From Anaerolineales bacterium (GTDB lineage: Bacteria > Chloroflexota > Anaerolineae > Anaerolineales > UBA6663): DNA of 7,836 nt. The position numbers and the translations under genes were made by a program. The stretch spans positions 1 to 7,836 of the forward strand of contig JAEURM010000085.1 in the NCBI GenBank assembly GCA_016789245.1, in the 5' to 3' direction. The notes beneath the pieces are model-generated. The model did not search any database. It saw only the letters and a program-made list of their open reading frames with translations, and was not told the origin of the DNA. This document shows positions 4,490 to 7,836 of the stretch, piece by piece (position 1 is the first letter of the stretch; each line of letters starts with the position of its first letter).

Positions 4490-5617
4490 CTACTGTGAAA
4501 CCGTGATGTAGGGCAGAAACACGTGCGCACAATTCATGGGTTGTGCCAAAGCGGGGTCACCCGCCCAGCTGACCTTCACGCCCTTTTCCAAACCATCCAG
4601 CAAAATCCAAGACTCCACGCCCACGGTTTTCATGCGCCCAATGCTGGTTTCATAATCACTGGCCACATGGCCGCCAATCTCAGTGTTGAGGACTGGATAC
4701 TGCCGCTTGAGATTATTAGTGTTGGTGGCGTGCCAGCCATAGCTGTGAAAAGAAACCGAGGCGTTGCTATAACTAATGCCGCCGGTGGCCTGCACCACTT
4801 CCAGCATCGTAGTTCCGCCGGAAATTTCGGTTTTGGTTTTGGGGAAAGACCAGAGAATAATGTGCGTGTTGGGCGCTAAGCCGCGCACCAGTGTGAATAG
4901 CTCATTGTGAAAATTGCGCACCGGCGTGGTGTATTCACCGGAACTCCACTTGGCTGGCTCGTTAATCAGTTCATAAATTACATGCGTCCGGTCTTTATAA
5001 CGCGGCGCAATCACTTTCCACCATTCGCGGGCATCCAGCGCATCATAGCCGCCCACGGGGTGGTAATCCACAATCAGGTAAAAGCCATACGCGGCGGCGG
5101 CATTTACCCACGCATCTAACGCCGCTTTCGTCTTATTCATCAAATCATCCCACTGCGCTTTGCCGCTATCATTGGCGTTCAATACACCGTCTTTGTTAGT
5201 ATCTGCGTCCGTGGCGGAATATAAATCCGGCGTGGTGCACCCAAACTCGCACCCGTTGTTGTAGCCTTGCGGCTCACGGTAAATCAGCACGCGCACGGCG
5301 TTCATTTTCCCCACGTTCCGCAAGTTAGACCAATATCTACACTCTATGGCTTGAGGGTTGAGTTGCGTAGTATCTTCTGTGAACAAGCGCGGCGTCTCGC
5401 CCCTCAGTGGTGCGCCGTTTTCGGCCACCAATAACTTCAATGTTTTGGTGTTATCCACCGGGTCTGGCAGAGTTACAATCTTTACGCGCCCGCGGCCAGT
5501 GGTAGCCGCGCTGGCGGAGCCAATTTCTTCTACCCACGCTCCGCCCCCGCCCAGCACTAAAAAGCCCAAACAAAAATACCAAGCGGATGATTGAAGTAAG
5601 CGGGTGACATTTTTCAT
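4490..5617 (-). CDS. Secreted glycoside hydrolase family 5 (cellulase-like)
   Basis: A 375-residue secreted glycosidase. The N-terminus has basic residues, a hydrophobic stretch (about 12-28) and a possible cleavage site after SASA (34-37). The clan GH-A barrel is recognised by NAVRVLIYRE (106-115), YLIVDYHPVGGYD (180-192), VIYELINEP (213-221), VSFHSYGWH (288-296), YPVLNTEIGG (307-316) and ESWILLDG (335-342). By family knowledge Glu220 is the acid/base and Glu313 the nucleophile; His186, Asn219, His291 and Tyr293 are further conserved active-site residues. It should cleave beta-linked glucan or mannan-type polysaccharide outside the cell; the exact substrate is not readable. Two oddities: a single dockerin-type calcium loop at 139-150 inside the barrel, and a C-terminal FLPYI motif at 367-371. 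GAGGAGT lies just before the ATG. It is 26 bp behind the DUF1361 gene and likely in its operon. Confidence 0.88.
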   Translation of the reverse strand: MKNVTRLLQSSAWYFCLGFLVLGGGGAWVEEIGSASAATTGRGRVKIVTLPDPVDNTKTLKLLVAENGAPLRGETPRLFTEDTTQLNPQAIECRYWSNLRNVGKMNAVRVLIYREPQGYNNGCEFGCTTPDLYSATDADTNKDGVLNANDSGKAQWDDLMNKTKAALDAWVNAAAAYGFYLIVDYHPVGGYDALDAREWWKVIAPRYKDRTHVIYELINEPAKWSSGEYTTPVRNFHNELFTLVRGLAPNTHIILWSFPKTKTEISGGTTMLEVVQATGGISYSNASVSFHSYGWHATNTNNLKRQYPVLNTEIGGHVASDYETSIGRMKTVGVESWILLDGLEKGVKVSWAGDPALAQPMNCAHVFLPYITVSQ

Positions 5618-5643
5618 TCCAACTCCTCGAAAACTATGGATGT

Positions 5644-6378
5644 CTAGCGGCGTACATGTGGCGCAGTATCGTCAATTAATTGGCTGTGCGCTTCGCGGGG
5701 CAAATGCGTCAGCGCCACTAGCATGAGGTACGCGCATAAGCAGAAACCGGCAAACAGCACTGAAAACACCAACGCCTGCGGATGCTCTAACGGGTGACGC
5801 AAGTAGCGATAAATTTCCGCTAGCAAACTACGTGGCGCGGTGAATAAATCCCAACTGTTCCACCGTTCAAAGCGGCCCAAGTACACACCAAAGCCGCTTA
5901 GCACCAACACGCCCAGCGCAAACAGCCAGCTCATAAACGGGCCAGCCGCGCGGCGCACCAACGTTTGCATCAGAAACAGAGAAACCAAGCCGAGAAAAAA
6001 ACTCGTCCACGCAAAGCTGATAATCAGAATCAAGTCATACCACAGCGGCACCCCATCGCCACGGCTCCACAAATGAATGATATCTGTAACCATGTACGGC
6101 GCATTGGGGAAGAACAGCAACCACAAGCCGGCAAAGGCCGTGATGACGAGCCACGAGAACCAAGAATCGCGCTTGTATAAATTGTAGGCCGCCCACGCAA
6201 TCAGCATCGGCATCCACGCTAAAAACAAATTCCATGCCAAATTCACATGATGCAGTTCCCGCGCGTACAACACCCGCGTTAGCAACATCACCAAACACAG
6301 CGCCGTTGAAAGCGTGAGTGACCCCATCACCAATAATTGCCGATGGTGCCGCACCATGGCTTGCGAAAATTTGCCCAT
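5644..6378 (-). CDS. DUF1361 family integral membrane protein
   Basis: A 244-residue membrane protein of unknown function. About six hydrophobic helices can be placed: 15-36, 47-68, 73-90, 114-139, 149-168 and 203-225. The family signatures are visible: NLAWNLFLAWMPMLIAW (46-62), LWLLFFPNAPYMVTDIIHL (85-103), WYDLILIISFAWTSFFLG (113-130) and GFGVYLGRFERWNSWDL (162-178). The conserved NAPY, TD, WYDL and RWNSWDL groups sit near membrane borders and may form the functional site. No reaction is known for the family, so I assign none. The ATG at 6378 is chosen because GAGGTGG precedes it; an upstream TTG at 6417 overlaps the predicted -10 box and is unlikely. It is first gene of the probable pair with GH5. 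Confidence 0.88.
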   Translation of the reverse strand: MGKFSQAMVRHHRQLLVMGSLTLSTALCLVMLLTRVLYARELHHVNLAWNLFLAWMPMLIAWAAYNLYKRDSWFSWLVITAFAGLWLLFFPNAPYMVTDIIHLWSRGDGVPLWYDLILIISFAWTSFFLGLVSLFLMQTLVRRAAGPFMSWLFALGVLVLSGFGVYLGRFERWNSWDLFTAPRSLLAEIYRYLRHPLEHPQALVFSVLFAGFCLCAYLMLVALTHLPREAHSQLIDDTAPHVRR

Positions 6379-6380
6379 AT

Positions 6381-6387
6381 CCACCTC
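6381..6387 (-). promoter_or_regulatory. Shine-Dalgarno site deciding the DUF1361 start
   Basis: GAGGTGG on the minus strand, with the GAGG core 5 nt from the ATG at 6378. It supports MGKFSQAMVR as the N-terminus over a 13-codon longer TTG-initiated reading. Confidence 0.75.
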
Positions 6388-6406
6388 AGAGAAAGAATAG
6401 GGAAAA

Positions 6407-6436
6407 ATTTTAGCCAATGGCAGTGGGGTGGGTCAA
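6407..6436 (-). promoter_or_regulatory. Sigma70-type promoter for the DUF1361-GH5 genes
   Basis: On the minus strand, TTGACC (6436-6431) and TAAAAT (6412-6407) are separated by 18 nt. Each differs from the consensus at one position. Transcription would start near 6400, giving an untranslated leader of about 20 nt that holds the Shine-Dalgarno site. The -35 box lies within a small inverted repeat, which may be a control site. Confidence 0.65.
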
Positions 6437-6441
6437 CCACC
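6427..6441. repeat. Small inverted repeat over the -35 box
   Basis: GGTGG (6427-6431) and CCACC (6437-6441) flank GTCAA, so the arms enclose most of the -35 hexamer of the minus-strand promoter. It could be a repressor operator or part of a dispersed repeat that continues into CGGTTCCCCTACGGGCGG. Short arms make this tentative. Confidence 0.35.
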
Positions 6442-6492
6442 GGTTCCCCTACGGGCGGATGAGCGTTGGATTAACTACAGTTTCTAGGACAC

Positions 6493-6557
6493 GGATGAAG
6501 GCAGAAGACGCAGATTTAAATTCCCCACCTCAGCGTGAATCTGCGCCATCTGCATCC
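6493..6557. repeat. Dispersed-type CGCAGATT inverted repeat
   Basis: CAGAAGACGCAGATT (6502-6516) and AATCTGCGCCATCTG (6538-6552) pair at 13 of 15 positions around 21 bp. Outer GGATG (6493-6497) and CATCC (6553-6557) extend the symmetry. I recognise CGCAGAT/ATCTGCG blocks of this kind as a common non-coding dispersed repeat style in environmental genomes; copy number here cannot be judged. It lies between the minus-strand promoter and the transporter gene, in a 267-bp spacer with no credible ORF. Confidence 0.55.
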
Positions 6558-6645
6558 CCAAAAACTATCCTTTCGGCCCAACGGATTAAGCACGCTTGAC
6601 GAAATGTGGGATAAAATTCGGCATCCACTCCCCGGAGGACAATTT

Positions 6646-7836
6646 ATGACGGCCAAAGCAATGGTGAATGATAAACGCGAAATTCGCGGTTGGGCGATGT
6701 ATGACTGGGCCAACAGCGCTTTTAGCACCACGGTGGGCACAGTGTTCCTTGGCCCGTATGTGGCCAATTTAGCGCGCGAGGCCGCTACTGCCGCTGGCAC
6801 AGAGACGGTTTTGTTTTTTGGCATTCCTGTTGCGCCGGATTCATTTCTGCCGTACTGCATCTCGTTCTCCGTGTTCATGCAGGTCATCTTCCTGCCCATC
6901 CTCGGCGCCATCGCCGATTACTCTCACTTGCGCAAGCGCATGATGCAGGTGTTTGCCACCCTTGGCGCACTGGCCACCACCGCCATGTTTTTTGTTACGC
7001 TAGAAACCTGGTGGCTGGGCGGCTTGCTGTACATCATTGCCAATTTAGCGTTTGGTGCGGCCATTGTGTTTTACAACGCCTACTTGCCAGATATCACTAC
7101 GCAAGAGCAAAGTGATAAAACTTCCTCGTTCGGTTGGGCCATGGGTTACCTTGGCGGCGGCATCCTTCTGCTCTTCAATTTGATTTTCTATCAAATGCGC
7201 GAAACATTAGGTGTGCCCACTGGTTTGGCTGTGCGCATCAACTTGGCCTCAGCCGGGTTGTGGTGGCTGGGCTGGAGCTTTTGGACGTGGGCCACGCTTC
7301 GGCATCGCCACGCCGCGCGGCCTTTGCCCGCTGGTGAAAATTATTTGAGCGTAGGCTTCAAACAGCTCGCGCAAACTTTCCGCGAGGCGCACAAATATCC
7401 GCACACCCTGCGCTACTTGTTGGCCTACCTCATCTACAACGATGGCATTCAAACCGTCATCGCTGTGGCCTCCATCTTTGCCGCCGCGCCCGTCCTTCAA
7501 GGCGGCTTGGGGTTGGAGCAAGGCACACTCATCCAAATTATTTTGATGATTCAGTTTGTAGCCTTCTTTGGCGCGTTGTTTTGGGGCTGGCTCGCGGGCC
7601 GCATTGGTGCTAAAAACGCTTTGCTCGTATCGCTTGCCATTTGGTCTGCCGTAGTCATTTATGCGTACGTGGGCCTGCAAGGCGATGGCCGTGAGCGTGA
7701 GTTCTGGATTTTGGGCGCGTGCATCGCGCTAGTCTTGGGCGGCAGTCAGGCCATCAGCCGCAGTTTGTTCGCGCAGATGATTCCGCCCGGCAAAGAAGCG
7801 GAGTTCTTCTCCATCTATGAGATTTCTGAGCGCGGC
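6646..7836 (+). CDS. MFS transporter, UMF1/Atg22-like (3' end missing)
   Basis: The open frame runs 397 codons to the window end without a stop. Signature segments of the UMF1 branch of the major facilitator superfamily are present: RGWAMYDWANSAFSTTV (14-30), FLPILGAIADYSHLRKRMM (82-100, the MFS loop 2-3 motif), VFYNAYLPDIT (141-151), SFGWAMGYLGGGILLL (161-176), YLIYNDGIQTVI (261-272) and GGSQAISRSLFAQMIP (365-380). About ten hydrophobic helices are visible, so the last part of a 12-helix carrier lies outside. A cytoplasmic loop is expected at about 218-252. The family is related to yeast vacuolar amino-acid exporter Atg22, but bacterial substrates are largely unknown. GGAGG (6634-6638) lies 7 nt before the ATG. 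It diverges from the DUF1361 operon. Confidence 0.92.
   Translation, partial: MTAKAMVNDKREIRGWAMYDWANSAFSTTVGTVFLGPYVANLAREAATAAGTETVLFFGIPVAPDSFLPYCISFSVFMQVIFLPILGAIADYSHLRKRMMQVFATLGALATTAMFFVTLETWWLGGLLYIIANLAFGAAIVFYNAYLPDITTQEQSDKTSSFGWAMGYLGGGILLLFNLIFYQMRETLGVPTGLAVRINLASAGLWWLGWSFWTWATLRHRHAARPLPAGENYLSVGFKQLAQTFREAHKYPHTLRYLLAYLIYNDGIQTVIAVASIFAAAPVLQGGLGLEQGTLIQIILMIQFVAFFGALFWGWLAGRIGAKNALLVSLAIWSAVVIYAYVGLQGDGREREFWILGACIALVLGGSQAISRSLFAQMIPPGKEAEFFSIYEISERG

Noticed and set aside
6379..6417. N-terminal extension of the DUF1361 protein by 13 codons
   Set aside because: The TTG start overlaps the -10 box region, and GAGGTGG supports the inner ATG.
6596..6617. TTGAC and TAAAAT as a promoter for the UMF1 transporter
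   Set aside because: Each box looks good alone, but only about 10-11 bp separate them, too short for sigma70. TAAAAT alone may still be a -10 element.
7249..7680. A 143-codon minus-strand open frame inside the transporter
   Set aside because: It lies wholly within a strongly conserved MFS coding frame and shows no domain or ribosome site.
1..7836. A new defence, mobile-element or biosynthetic system
   Set aside because: All complete genes fit known housekeeping, regulatory, transport or secreted-hydrolase families. No toxin pair, nuclease, recombinase, CRISPR repeat or retron-like structure was found.

Overview
The window looks like a chromosomal piece of an environmental bacterium, most likely from the phylum Chloroflexota (Anaerolineae-like). 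This is an inference, not a proof. It rests on moderately GC-rich composition, the mix of genes (P1/DmpA peptidase, WYL regulator, small VOC protein, DUF1361 protein, UMF1 transporter), a FLPYI sequence at the end of a secreted glycosidase, and different short palindromic repeats in many gene junctions. No rRNA, tRNA, CRISPR array, transposase, integrase or phage gene is visible.

Left part (1-1681, minus strand): the 5' part of an MTA/SAH-deaminase-like amidohydrolase lies 48 bp downstream of a complete P1-family (DmpA/BapA-like) self-processing aminopeptidase, probably in one transcript. The peptidase carries an in-frame palindromic repeat in the linker just before its self-cleavage site. 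The 123-bp spacer to the divergent WYL gene contains a MITE-like inverted repeat.

Middle left (1682-3480, plus strand): a WYL-family transcription regulator, a small VOC (glyoxalase-fold) protein and a 116-residue tandem SH3-like protein follow each other. A perfect 11-bp palindrome and a 13-bp imperfect one fill the two gaps. The block ends in a strong hairpin shared with the convergent protease gene.

Middle right (3508-6378, minus strand): an operon-like pair of a six-helix DUF1361 membrane protein and a secreted GH5 (cellulase-like) glycosidase sits behind a good sigma70-type promoter. A secreted trypsin-fold serine protease follows after 124 bp. This block points to hydrolysis of external polysaccharide and protein.

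Right end (6379-7836): a 267-bp spacer with the divergent promoter and two palindromic elements leads into a UMF1/Atg22-like MFS transporter cut by the window end.

Most genes are recognisable members of known families and I see no clear new defence, mobile or biosynthetic system. The points most worth a second look are the repeat built into the peptidase linker, a dockerin-type calcium loop inside the GH5 barrel, the palindromes at gene junctions, and a 10-bp-phased C/G motif in front of the protease.
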